Part shown: positions 8,437 to 16,123 of the stretch, in pieces
How positions within the stretch are numbered: the stretch's first letter is position 1
How the letters are laid out: each line of letters starts with the position of its first letter
NCBI GenBank assembly: GCA_025194985.1
Contig: JAOANE010000020.1
Coordinates: 1 to 31,382 of the forward strand
Length of the DNA: 31,382 nucleotides
Source: Regnicoccus frigidus
Lineage (GTDB): Bacteria > Cyanobacteriota > Cyanobacteriia > PCC-6307 > Cyanobiaceae
Direction of reading: 5' to 3'
Program-made: the position numbers and the translations under genes
Notes under the pieces: generated by a model
The model's input: the letters and a program-made list of their open reading frames with translations, nothing else
What the model was told of the DNA's origin: nothing
The model's database searches: none

Positions 8437-9672
8437 ATGACGGAGCCCAGCCCAGAGCAGCAAGCGGGAGCTACTGGAGCGGTCGTCATTGCCGGTGGCG
8501 GCTTCGCTGGGTTGTACACAGCCCTGGCCCTGGCCGAACGACGCCACCACCCGCCGATCCTGCTGATCGAGCCGAACGATCGGTTCGTCTTCCTGCCGCT
8601 CCTCTACGAACTGCTCTCAGGCGAACTGCGCTCCTGGGAAGTGGCTCCTCGCTATGACACCCTTCTGGCTGGCCACGGCGTGGCCTGGTTGCGGGATCGG
8701 GTGAGCGCGATTGATACTCACGCCTCCTCCCTGCGCACCGAGCAGGGCCGGGAGCTGGAGTTCTCGAAGCTGGTGATCGCCACCGGCAGCCGTCCGACCA
8801 GCTTCGGCGTGCCTGGGGTGGAGAACCACGCCATCGGCTTTCGCACCCTGGCCGATGTCGAGCACCTACAGGGCCTGGTGCAGGAGCTTCGCGGCCGGCA
8901 GCGGCCTCTGCAGCGCCTGGCGGTGGTTGGCGCTGGCCCCAGCGGCGTTGAACTGGCCTGCAAGCTGGCTGATTTGCTGCAGGGAGCGGCCTTGCTGGAG
9001 TTGATCGAGCAGGGCCCCGAGCTGCTGCCCAAGGCCCGATCCTTCAACCGTGAGCAGGCCCGCACGGCCCTGCTGCGCCGGGACGTGCGGCTGCGCACCT
9101 CTACCAGGGTCCTGGCCGTGGAAGCCGACCACATCCAGCTGGGTCTGCCAGCGGCAGCCGATGGCAGCAGCAGCGAGGAAAGACTGGCCGTCGATGGGGT
9201 GATCTGGACGGCGGGGGTGACCGCCAACAGTCCGTCCATCCATCCGGCGGCGGCCATCGATGGCGGCGGCCGCCTGCTCTGCACGCCAGAGCTGCAGCTG
9301 CGGGATCACCCGGGTGTGTTCGTGAGCGGGGACCTGGCCCACGTGGAGGATGCCGATGGGGAAGTCCTGCCGGGCACCGCCCAGGTGGCCTTCCAGCAAG
9401 CGGATCAGCTGGCAGGCAACCTGCTGCGATCGATCGCGGCTGAGCCGCTTGAGCCCTTTCTCTGGCGCGATCTCGGCGAGATGATCAGCCTTGGTGTTGG
9501 CGAGGCCAGCCTCACCGGCCTGGGCTTGACCCTGGCCGGGTCCGCCGCCTACCGCATCCGCCAACTCACCTACCTGTCACGTCTGCCGGGCCGCTCCCAC
9601 CAGCTGCGTGTGGCAGCGGGCTGGCTCAGCGACCTGGGTCGCCCCCTGTTCGGCCAGGCCTCCCGTTCTTGA
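8437..9672 (+). CDS. Type II NAD(P)H dehydrogenase (NDH-2), FAD-dependent
   Basis: A single-subunit, non-proton-pumping flavoprotein passing electrons from NAD(P)H to quinone at the membrane surface. Two Rossmann signatures are visible: VVIAGGGFAGLYTALALAE (residues 16-34, FAD) and LAVVGAGPSGVELACKLADL (about 160-180, NAD(P)H). The C-terminal FAD motif is FVSGDLAHVE near residue 293, and AQVAFQQADQLAGNL follows as in the family. Length 411 is usual. It heads a tight plus-strand group: the HAD gene starts inside its stop codon (TTGA). The closest described cyanobacterial relatives are Ndb proteins; which Ndb type cannot be told from sequence alone. Confidence 0.92.
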   Translation: MTEPSPEQQAGATGAVVIAGGGFAGLYTALALAERRHHPPILLIEPNDRFVFLPLLYELLSGELRSWEVAPRYDTLLAGHGVAWLRDRVSAIDTHASSLRTEQGRELEFSKLVIATGSRPTSFGVPGVENHAIGFRTLADVEHLQGLVQELRGRQRPLQRLAVVGAGPSGVELACKLADLLQGAALLELIEQGPELLPKARSFNREQARTALLRRDVRLRTSTRVLAVEADHIQLGLPAAADGSSSEERLAVDGVIWTAGVTANSPSIHPAAAIDGGGRLLCTPELQLRDHPGVFVSGDLAHVEDADGEVLPGTAQVAFQQADQLAGNLLRSIAAEPLEPFLWRDLGEMISLGVGEASLTGLGLTLAGSAAYRIRQLTYLSRLPGRSHQLRVAAGWLSDLGRPLFGQASRS

Positions 9673-10334
9673 CACGAGTTGTGATCCCATCGCCCCTCGC
9701 TCTGGCCAAGCCCCGTGGCCTGTTGCTCGATGCCATGGGGACCTTGATCGGCCTGCGTCGATCCGTTGGCAACACCTACGCGGAGCTGGCGGCTGACCAC
9801 GGGATCGCGGCGGAAGCCGAGGCGATCGATCGGGCCTTCGCGGCCGTTTACCCCCAGGCCCCCCCCCTGGCCTTCCCTGGCCTGGCCGGAGAAGCCTTGC
9901 TTGAGGCAGAACGTCGGTGGTGGGGGGAGCGGATTGCCGAGGTGTTCAGCGCCAGCGGTGCGTGCTCGAGCACGCCCAACCTGGAACGGGAGCTGTTCGA
10001 TCGGTTCGCCGATGCCGGCCTCTGGCAGATCTACCCCGATGTGATCGAGCCTCTGCGGCGCTGGCATGAGGCTGGGCTGCGTCTGGCGGTGGTCAGCAAT
10101 TTTGACCAACGGCTCGGCGCGATCCTGGCGGGGCTCGAACTCGATGGCCTCCTCGAAACGGTGATCGTCTCGAGTGCGGCCGGTGCGGCCAAGCCCAGCC
10201 CGATTCCCTTGCAGCTCGCCATCGAGGCCATCGGCCTCCAGCCCAGCGAGGTCTGGCACGTGGGCGACAGCCCCGAAGACGAGCAGGCCGCCATGGCCGC
10301 CGGTGTGATCTGCCTACGGATCCTCCGGCCTTGA
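9669..10334 (+). CDS. HAD-superfamily hydrolase (subfamily IA)
   Basis: A 221-residue phosphatase-fold protein. Motif I is LLLDAMGTLIGL with nucleophile Asp21; the usual second Asp two residues later (general acid) is Met23, as in the DAxGT type seen in haloacid dehalogenases and HDHD3-like proteins. Motif II VVSNFD (about 141-146), motif III Lys in GAAKPSP (about 174) and motif IV HVGDSPEDE (about 197-205) are all present, and a helical cap domain lies between motifs I and II. The start is a TTG in the NDH-2 stop (TTGA); a GTG four codons on is an alternative. Substrate unknown; it may not be a phosphatase, given Met23. Confidence 0.88.
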   Translation: MTRVVIPSPLALAKPRGLLLDAMGTLIGLRRSVGNTYAELAADHGIAAEAEAIDRAFAAVYPQAPPLAFPGLAGEALLEAERRWWGERIAEVFSASGACSSTPNLERELFDRFADAGLWQIYPDVIEPLRRWHEAGLRLAVVSNFDQRLGAILAGLELDGLLETVIVSSAAGAAKPSPIPLQLAIEAIGLQPSEVWHVGDSPEDEQAAMAAGVICLRILRP

Positions 10335-11980
10335 AACAGGCCGTTCTGCTCGGTCGGGTCAGTGGCCTGCGTCCGGCCCAGAAGCGGCGGCTGGAGCGGC
10401 TATCCCAGCGCCGCCATCCGGAAGCCGGTGGGGCCGATCTGCTCTGCCTGCAACGCCTCGCCGCCGAATCGCGGGAACTGGATCTGCCGCTCAGTCTAGT
10501 GGTGGATGGGCGTGGGCTCTGCCGGCTGCTCTGGGTCGGCCCCCTGGAGCAATCCGGACGCTTGCTCGATCGGCTGCCCGGCTCGGAGCGGCGCCATGGT
10601 CAGGCCTGGCGACTGATCAGCTGCGTGGGGCGGGGGCCTGGCTTGGAGCCCCTGGGGAGTGAGGCGTTGGTGGGTCTCGACCTCAGACCCATCCACTGGC
10701 TGCGCTTCCCCCAGCAAGCCGCCGCCGGTGGCCATTGGCCGGCCTGCTGCTACCGACCCAGCCACCAGGAGGGCCAGCCCTGGCAGGTGCAGCTGGAAGG
10801 AGATCTCAGCGAGCTGAGTGACCCCATGGCCACGCCAGCGACCCTTGCCAACAATGGGGCGGAGGCCATCAAGGGTGAGCAGAAGCCAGGGCCGGAGAGG
10901 GTCCTGCTGCTGGCCTTGGTCGGGCAGGACAGCGAGGCCAGTCAACGGGAGATCGCCGAGCTGGAGGGACTGGTGCGCAGTGCCGGCGGCCTGCCGGTGG
11001 GACTGGTCCGGCAGAAACGTCACCCAGCGGGAGCCCAGACCATCTGGGGCGATGGAAAGCTGCGGGAGGCCGCCCTGGAAGCCCGGCGGCTGGAGGCCAG
11101 CCTGGTAGTCACCGATCGGGAACTCAGCCCCTTCCAGACCCGACACCTCGAGCGCCTGCTGGATCTGCCGGTGAGCGACCGCAGCGAACTGATCCTCGAC
11201 ATCTTTGCCCAGCGGGCCGCCAGCAGCGCCGGGCGCCTGCAGGTGGAACTGGCCCAATTGCGCTACCGACTGCCGAGGCTGAGTGGCCGCGGCCAGAGCC
11301 TGTCACGTCAGGGGGGAGGAATCGGCACCCGGGGACCTGGCGAAACCCAACTGGAGAAGGACCGCCGCGTCATCGCCAGCCGCATCGATCGGCTGCAGGC
11401 GGAGGTCAGGCGGCTGGGTGACCACCGCGCACGCCTGCGCCAGGGGCGAGCTGGTGTGCGCCGGCTGGCCCTGGTGGGTTACACCAACGCCGGCAAGAGC
11501 TCCCTTCTCAATGTCCTCACCACGCCCGAGGGAGGGGAAGGGGTTCTGGCCGAGAACAAGCTCTTCGCCACCCTCGATCCCACCACGCGACGGCTGGACT
11601 CCCATCAGCCAGGCGGCACCAGCCAACGGCTACTGCTCACCGACACGGTGGGGTTCATCCGGGAGCTCCCCCCACCGCTGCTGGAAGCCTTCCGCTCCAC
11701 CTTGGAGGAAACCCTGGAGGCCGATGGCTTGCTGATCGTGGTGGATCTCTCCGATCCCGCCTGGTCCGAACAACTGCGCACCGTCCACGCGATCCTCGAT
11801 TCGCTTGGCAGCCAGGCCCCCCGCCAGGTGATCGGCAATCAGATCGATCGCTGCCCGGCCATCGAACTGGAACGCGCCGAGGCGATCAGCCCGAATGTTC
11901 TTTTCGTTTCCGCCACCGCCGGACTGGGATTGCACCGCCTGCGGGAGTGGCTGCTGCCTCCGGCTCAGCAGAAGGATTGA
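10331..11980 (+). CDS. hflX: GTPase HflX with N-terminal extension
   Basis: Ribosome-associated GTPase that in other bacteria splits stalled or hibernating ribosomes. The HflX domain begins near residue 190 (LLLALVGQDSEASQREIAEL), with the long coiled stalk around GRGQSLSRQGGGIGTRGPGE. The G domain has G1 GYTNAGKS (about 383-390), G3 DTVGFIREL (about 437) and G4 NQID (about 502). HflX is usually 370-430 residues; here the first ~190 residues form an extra region (VLLGRVSGLRPAQKRRLERL, then strands such as LPLSLVVDGRGLCRLLWVGP) that I recall as typical of cyanobacterial HflX. The start is TTG overlapping the HAD stop (TTGA). No plain terminator follows. Confidence 0.95.
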   Translation: MKQAVLLGRVSGLRPAQKRRLERLSQRRHPEAGGADLLCLQRLAAESRELDLPLSLVVDGRGLCRLLWVGPLEQSGRLLDRLPGSERRHGQAWRLISCVGRGPGLEPLGSEALVGLDLRPIHWLRFPQQAAAGGHWPACCYRPSHQEGQPWQVQLEGDLSELSDPMATPATLANNGAEAIKGEQKPGPERVLLLALVGQDSEASQREIAELEGLVRSAGGLPVGLVRQKRHPAGAQTIWGDGKLREAALEARRLEASLVVTDRELSPFQTRHLERLLDLPVSDRSELILDIFAQRAASSAGRLQVELAQLRYRLPRLSGRGQSLSRQGGGIGTRGPGETQLEKDRRVIASRIDRLQAEVRRLGDHRARLRQGRAGVRRLALVGYTNAGKSSLLNVLTTPEGGEGVLAENKLFATLDPTTRRLDSHQPGGTSQRLLLTDTVGFIRELPPPLLEAFRSTLEETLEADGLLIVVDLSDPAWSEQLRTVHAILDSLGSQAPRQVIGNQIDRCPAIELERAEAISPNVLFVSATAGLGLHRLREWLLPPAQQKD

Positions 11981-12105
11981 TCTGATCGCTCCAGATTCGA
12001 AGCCAGAAATCAAGGATGGCGATGGCCCGGCCAGTTCGATGACACCTCACTCTTCGGCATTGATTCTGGAGATCAAAAATTGCGGACTATCCGCTTGTCT
12101 CCAGC

Positions 12106-12131
12106 ATTGTTCTTGAGAATTGTTCTTGAGA
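12106..12131. repeat. 13-bp tandem duplication, two exact copies
   Basis: ATTGTTCTTGAGA occurs twice, back to back, at 12106-12118 and 12119-12131, in noncoding DNA after hflX. Exact unit identity suggests a recent slippage event or a paired binding site. Confidence 0.9.
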
Positions 12132-12419
12132 ACTGGATTATCCTCCTCCAGCAGGCCACTACCGTGCCGAATGGAGAAATGGTGCCAGCAAGCAGCCAAG
12201 GTTGCATATCAAAACATACACAACCACCCCCACTGCTCCATCGGCACGGCTGGAGCAGGATTCGCCGTAGCGATGCATCTCGCTCACAACTTATGAGATT
12301 GAAATTGTTTTCAGTGAGTGCAGCGAGCCTTGCCGGGCAGACCCGACTCATCGCATTAAGACCTTGAGAGCCCTCTCCATCGCCAAGTGGCCTTGCCTCA
12401 AGCCGATGCCCCCGTTGGC

Positions 12420-12451
12420 CCATAGCCGAACCAACCCATGGCCGAACCAAC
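12420..12451. repeat. 16-bp tandem duplication, one mismatch
   Basis: CCATAGCCGAACCAAC (12420-12435) is followed directly by CCATGGCCGAACCAAC (12436-12451). Located in the same spacer as the 13-bp repeat. Confidence 0.9.
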
Positions 12452-12622
12452 GTCGCGGCCATAGCAAGAGCGCAACAACCAACCAATTTAGCCAGTCTCA
12501 GGGGAGAATCCTGTTCCTGAACCTGCGCAACGCTTCTGGCCTGAACGAACGTCAAGCCAGCGACGCAACCATGCCAGCAGACGATCAGATACTGCCTGAA
12601 CTTCATCGGCAATCACGAAGGC

Positions 12623-12658
12623 AAATGCACCAAACGGCGATCACCGTTCGGTGCATTT
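12623..12658. other. Strong hairpin (15-bp inverted repeat, 6-nt loop)
   Basis: AAATGCACCAAACGG at 12623-12637 and CCGTTCGGTGCATTT at 12644-12658 pair along 15 positions with one A-C mismatch and a CGATCA loop. Neither strand has a good T-tract right after it, so it is not a textbook intrinsic terminator. It may be part of a small RNA, a protein-binding dyad, or an attenuator ahead of the SLC13 gene 120 bp downstream. Confidence 0.6.
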
Positions 12659-12779
12659 ACCCAGCCTCTAGCTGCAATCAAACTTATATCAAGTCCTTGG
12701 GATTTGATCAGGATCCCGACACTGAAGACTGGGTTCCAAGGCTCAACAGTAGATTCAATCATCCATAACGTTCAGCTCA

Positions 12780-14588
12780 TTGAACGCCTTCCTCCAAACC
12801 GCCTTGGCGCCTGACGCCTTGATCACATTGGTGGTGTTGGTGGGCTCCATGGTCTTGTTCATCAGCGGATGGCTGGCCCCGGAAGTCACCGGTCTGCTGG
12901 TCGTCGGCTTGCTGATGGCCACGGGCGTGCTCCAGCCTGGAGAAGCTCTGGAGGGTTTCGGCAGTCCGGCCCTGCTCACGGTGCTGGGTCTGTTCGCGAT
13001 CTCTGCCGGCCTGTTTCGCTCCGGTGGCCTCGATCAGCTCCGAGGGCTGATCGGCTCCGATGCGGTCCGCAGCCCCAAGCGCATGATTCTGCTGCTCACC
13101 ACTCTGGTGGCGCCGGTTTCAGCCTTCGTGCCCAACACACCGATCGTGGCCTCCCTGCTGCCGGTGATCGAGGGCTGGTGCCATCGCCGCGGCATCTCTC
13201 CCTCGAAGGTGCTGCTGCCGCTCTCGTTTGCCACGGTTCTGGGGGGAACACTCACCCTGATCGGCAGCTCAGTGAACCTGCTGGCCAGCGAAGTGAGCAG
13301 CAAACTCGGCTACGGCAGCTTCGATCTGTTCACATTCACGCCGATCGGCATTGGCGTCTGGCTGGCGGGCAGCCTCACCATGGTGCTGCTCTCCGACCGC
13401 TTCCTGCCGGATCGCGGCGCCAATAACAACGACCTGGTGGGCAGCTTCAGCGGCTATCTCACCGAAGTACTGATCCCCCCGGGCTCGGAGCTGGTGGGCA
13501 AGTCGTTGCATCGCACCCGCCTGCAGCGTCGCTTCGACGTCGACGTGCTCGAACTCCATCGCCAGGAGGAGCGTCACACCCCACCGCTGGCCGACCGCAG
13601 CTTGATGGAAGGCGATCGCCTGGTGCTGCGTTGCACCCGCGCCGACCTGCTTCGGCTGCAACAGGAGCGCACCATCGTTCTGGCTCCCGTTCCTGAAGCC
13701 GCAGACGACGTCTTGGCTCCCCAGGAGCTGAGCCATCTGAGGATGGTGGAGGTTCTGCTACCCGCAGGTTCGACCCTGGCGGGCCAGAGCCTGCGAGAAC
13801 TGCGCTTCCGCCAGCGCTACAACGCCACCGTTCTGGCACTGCGTCGCGGCAATGTGGTTCTGCGCGAGCGGCTTGGCAAGGCCACCCTGAGGGAAGGCGA
13901 CGTGCTGCTACTGCAAGGCCCCCAAGACGCCATCCGAGGCCTGCAGGGCACCAATGACCTGATCGTTCTCGAGCAGATCGAGGACGATCTGCCCACCGTG
14001 AGCCGCAAAGGGGTGGCGATCCTCATCGCGGTGCTGGTGATCCTCCTGCCCAGCTTCAAGGTGCTGCCTCTGGTGGCGTCGGTGCTGCTGGGCACCGTGG
14101 CGATGGTGGCCACCGGCTGCCTGCGCACCGGTGAAATGCTGCGATCCATCCGGCTTGATGTGATTCTGCTGCTGGGATCCCTGAGCAGCTTCAGCGTCGC
14201 CCTCGAGAAGACCGGACTGGCCGAAGCCGTGGCCAATACGCTGCTTGATGGCCTGCGCAACTTGCCGGCCTACTGGGCCCTGGCTGCCATTTTCCTGTTC
14301 ACCACCCTGCTGACGGAGGTGATGAGCAATGCCGCCACCATTGCGATGGTGATCCCGATAGCGGCCAAGGTGGCCATCGGCTTCGGGATGCCACCGATGG
14401 CCTTCATCTTCGCCGTGCTGTTCGGTGCCAGCCAGAGCTTTCTCAGCCCCGTGGGCTACCAGACCAACTTGATGGTTTTCGGTCCAGGTCGCTATCGCTT
14501 CCTTGATGTGGCCCGCTACGGATTCCCGCTGACCCTGTTGATGACCGTCCTGGTGCCCTGGCTGATCTGCCGGCAGTTCAACCTTTGA
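12780..14588 (+). CDS. SLC13/DASS-family anion permease with two RCK_C domains
   Basis: A Na+-coupled or similar transporter for sulfate or dicarboxylates in the cytoplasmic membrane, 602 residues. Membrane helices occupy about 9-220 and 405-600. Each half has the family hairpin signature: SAFVPNTPIVASLLPVI near residue 117 and MSNAATIAMVIPIAAK near 518. The cytoplasmic insert between them holds two TrkA-C/RCK_C ligand-sensing domains (about 228-295 and 320-390, each with 'LPAGS.L.G.SL...RFRQRY' then 'L.EGD.L.L'). The first in-frame start is TTG (MNAFLQTALAPDALITL), giving a natural N-terminus; ATG at 12849 would cut into the first helix. Its position before ktrA recalls the picocyanobacterial SLC13-ktrB-ktrA order. 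Substrate is not decidable here. Confidence 0.9.
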   Translation: MNAFLQTALAPDALITLVVLVGSMVLFISGWLAPEVTGLLVVGLLMATGVLQPGEALEGFGSPALLTVLGLFAISAGLFRSGGLDQLRGLIGSDAVRSPKRMILLLTTLVAPVSAFVPNTPIVASLLPVIEGWCHRRGISPSKVLLPLSFATVLGGTLTLIGSSVNLLASEVSSKLGYGSFDLFTFTPIGIGVWLAGSLTMVLLSDRFLPDRGANNNDLVGSFSGYLTEVLIPPGSELVGKSLHRTRLQRRFDVDVLELHRQEERHTPPLADRSLMEGDRLVLRCTRADLLRLQQERTIVLAPVPEAADDVLAPQELSHLRMVEVLLPAGSTLAGQSLRELRFRQRYNATVLALRRGNVVLRERLGKATLREGDVLLLQGPQDAIRGLQGTNDLIVLEQIEDDLPTVSRKGVAILIAVLVILLPSFKVLPLVASVLLGTVAMVATGCLRTGEMLRSIRLDVILLLGSLSSFSVALEKTGLAEAVANTLLDGLRNLPAYWALAAIFLFTTLLTEVMSNAATIAMVIPIAAKVAIGFGMPPMAFIFAVLFGASQSFLSPVGYQTNLMVFGPGRYRFLDVARYGFPLTLLMTVLVPWLICRQFNL

Positions 14589-14686
14589 GACAGGCTTGTA
14601 GGCAGCCCTGCTTTCAACGCCGAACCACGCACCAGAATGGGCTGTAGCGGTTGTGGCAGCATAGGAAGCTGATTCTTCTTTGTTCC

Positions 14687-15322
14687 ATGGCCCTTCAGCT
14701 CGGTGACACCGTTCCCGATTTCACCCAGGATTCGCAACAGGGCCCGATCAACCTCTACGACTACGCCGGAGAGAGCTGGGTCGTGCTGTTTTCGCACCCC
14801 GCCGACTACACCCCGGTCTGCACCACCGAGCTGGGCGAAGTCTCGCGGCTGCGCCCGGAGTGGGAGAAGCGCAACGTCAAAACCATCGCCCTGAGCGTTG
14901 ATTCCGCCGAAAGCCACAAGGGCTGGATCGGCGACATCAACGAAACCCAGAGCACCAGCGTCGATTACCCGATCCTGGCCGATGCCGATAAATCGGTGAG
15001 CGAGCTGTACGGGATGATCCATCCCAAGGCCCTCAACAATCTGACCGTGCGTTCGGTGTTCATCATCGATCCGAACAAGAAACTGCGGCTGCAGATCACC
15101 TATCCCGCCAGCACCGGCCGGAACTTTGATGAGATTCTGCGGGTGATCGATTCCCTCCAGCTCACCGACCACCACCAGGTGGCCACGCCGGTGAACTGGA
15201 AGGACGGCGAAGACTGCGTTGTGGTGCCTTCGATTTCCACCGACGATGCCCGGGTGAAATTCCCTAAGGGAGTCACGGAGATCAAGCCCTACCTGCGCAC
15301 CACACCCCAGCCCAATCGCTGA
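14687..15322 (+). CDS. 1-Cys peroxiredoxin (Prx6 family)
   Basis: Peroxidase of 211 residues. The active site is FSHPADYTPVCTTELGE with peroxidatic Cys45 and Thr42. There is no 2-Cys resolving cysteine in the typical place. The extended C-terminal domain (ITYPASTGRNFDEILRVIDS then VATPVNWKDGEDCVVVPSIS) is the Prx6-type tail; its Cys in DGEDC is found in many members. The ORF opens 12 codons earlier, but MALQLGDTVPDFTQ matches the family start and is chosen. It stands between the SLC13 permease and ktrA on the same strand, with about 100 bp on both sides, so it may be its own transcription unit. Confidence 0.95.
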   Translation: MALQLGDTVPDFTQDSQQGPINLYDYAGESWVVLFSHPADYTPVCTTELGEVSRLRPEWEKRNVKTIALSVDSAESHKGWIGDINETQSTSVDYPILADADKSVSELYGMIHPKALNNLTVRSVFIIDPNKKLRLQITYPASTGRNFDEILRVIDSLQLTDHHQVATPVNWKDGEDCVVVPSISTDDARVKFPKGVTEIKPYLRTTPQPNR

Positions 15323-15418
15323 GCCTCCCCTTCGGCAGGTTTCGGTTGGCTTGGACGCCCTCACCATGCCGCCGGGATCGGGCAGGTTTCAGAATGACGC
15401 CTGCCTCTCCGACGCTCG

Positions 15419-16123
15419 ATGACCAACTGGTGGCAATGGCAGGGGATTTCCTCAAGCCAACCGAACAGCTTTGCGGTGATCGGAGCCGGCCGTTTTGGCC
15501 GGGCCGTCAGTAAGGAACTGGTTCGCTGTGGGGCCGATGTGCTGGTTGTCGACAGGAGCCAGCGCGCCATCGATGAACTCCGCCAGGTGGACCCGGCCAT
15601 CGAAGGCCGGGTGCTCGACTGCACGGAAGAGGAGGCCCTGCGGGCCGCCGGAGTGCTTGAACTCGACACCGTGGTGATCGGCATCAGTGAACCGATCGAA
15701 GCCAGCATCACCGCCACTTTGATCGTCAAGGACAGCGACGGCAGCCGGGTGAGACAGGTGATCGCCCGGGCCACCACCGACCTTCACGAAAAAATGCTGC
15801 GCCGCGTCGGCGCCGACAAGGTGGTGTTTCCCTCGCGGATGCAGGGCGAGGAGCTGGGTCGCCAGCTGATGCGCCCCAACCTGCTGGATCGCCTCCGCCT
15901 TGACGATCGCAACAGCATCGAAGAGATCAAGGTTCCCCAGTCGTTCATCGGCCAATCCCTGCGCGATCTGAACCTGCGCAAGAACTACGAAGTGAACCTC
16001 CTGGCAGCCGGGCCTGTGAACAATCTGTCGGTGAATCCACCCGCGTCCCATGTGCTCAGCGAGGGTGACCTGCTGGTGGTGATGGGAACCATCAAGGCTC
16101 TTGAAGGGTTGCCCCAGACGTGA
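15419..16123 (+). CDS. ktrA: K+ uptake regulatory subunit (KtrA/TrkA, RCK domains)
   Basis: Cytoplasmic nucleotide-gated ring protein controlling a K+ channel of the KtrB/TrkH class. RCK_N runs from about residue 17: FAVIGAGRFGRAVSKELVR is the nucleotide-binding glycine motif, followed by DVLVVDRS with the ribose-binding Asp. RCK_C covers about 150-230 (IEEIKVPQSFIGQSLRDLNL ... LSEGDLLVVMG). Length 234 is standard. No KtrB-like membrane partner is encoded in the window; the upstream neighbour is a peroxiredoxin instead. Its stop TGA overlaps the anmK GTG start (GTGA), so the two are translationally coupled. Confidence 0.95.
   Translation: MTNWWQWQGISSSQPNSFAVIGAGRFGRAVSKELVRCGADVLVVDRSQRAIDELRQVDPAIEGRVLDCTEEEALRAAGVLELDTVVIGISEPIEASITATLIVKDSDGSRVRQVIARATTDLHEKMLRRVGADKVVFPSRMQGEELGRQLMRPNLLDRLRLDDRNSIEEIKVPQSFIGQSLRDLNLRKNYEVNLLAAGPVNNLSVNPPASHVLSEGDLLVVMGTIKALEGLPQT

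Larger units (their letters stand above)
11981..12779 (+). other. 800 bp spacer without a convincing gene
   Basis: Lies between hflX and the SLC13 permease gene. Base composition is lower in GC than the flanks. ORFs exist on both strands, but none has a recognisable domain, a membrane pattern or homologue-like composition, and several use the same DNA. It contains a 13-bp exact tandem repeat (12106), a 16-bp near-exact tandem repeat (12420) and a 15-bp inverted repeat (12623). It could carry a small RNA or a decayed gene; no tRNA-like fold was found by eye. Confidence 0.6.

Noticed and set aside
12073..12612. Minus-strand 179-codon frame in the hflX-SLC13 spacer
   Set aside because: No recognisable domain, odd Cys/Trp distribution and spans the tandem repeats.
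12364..12768. Plus-strand 134-codon frame in the same spacer
   Set aside because: Begins in the tandem-repeat region, runs through the hairpin, and has no motif or hydrophobic pattern.
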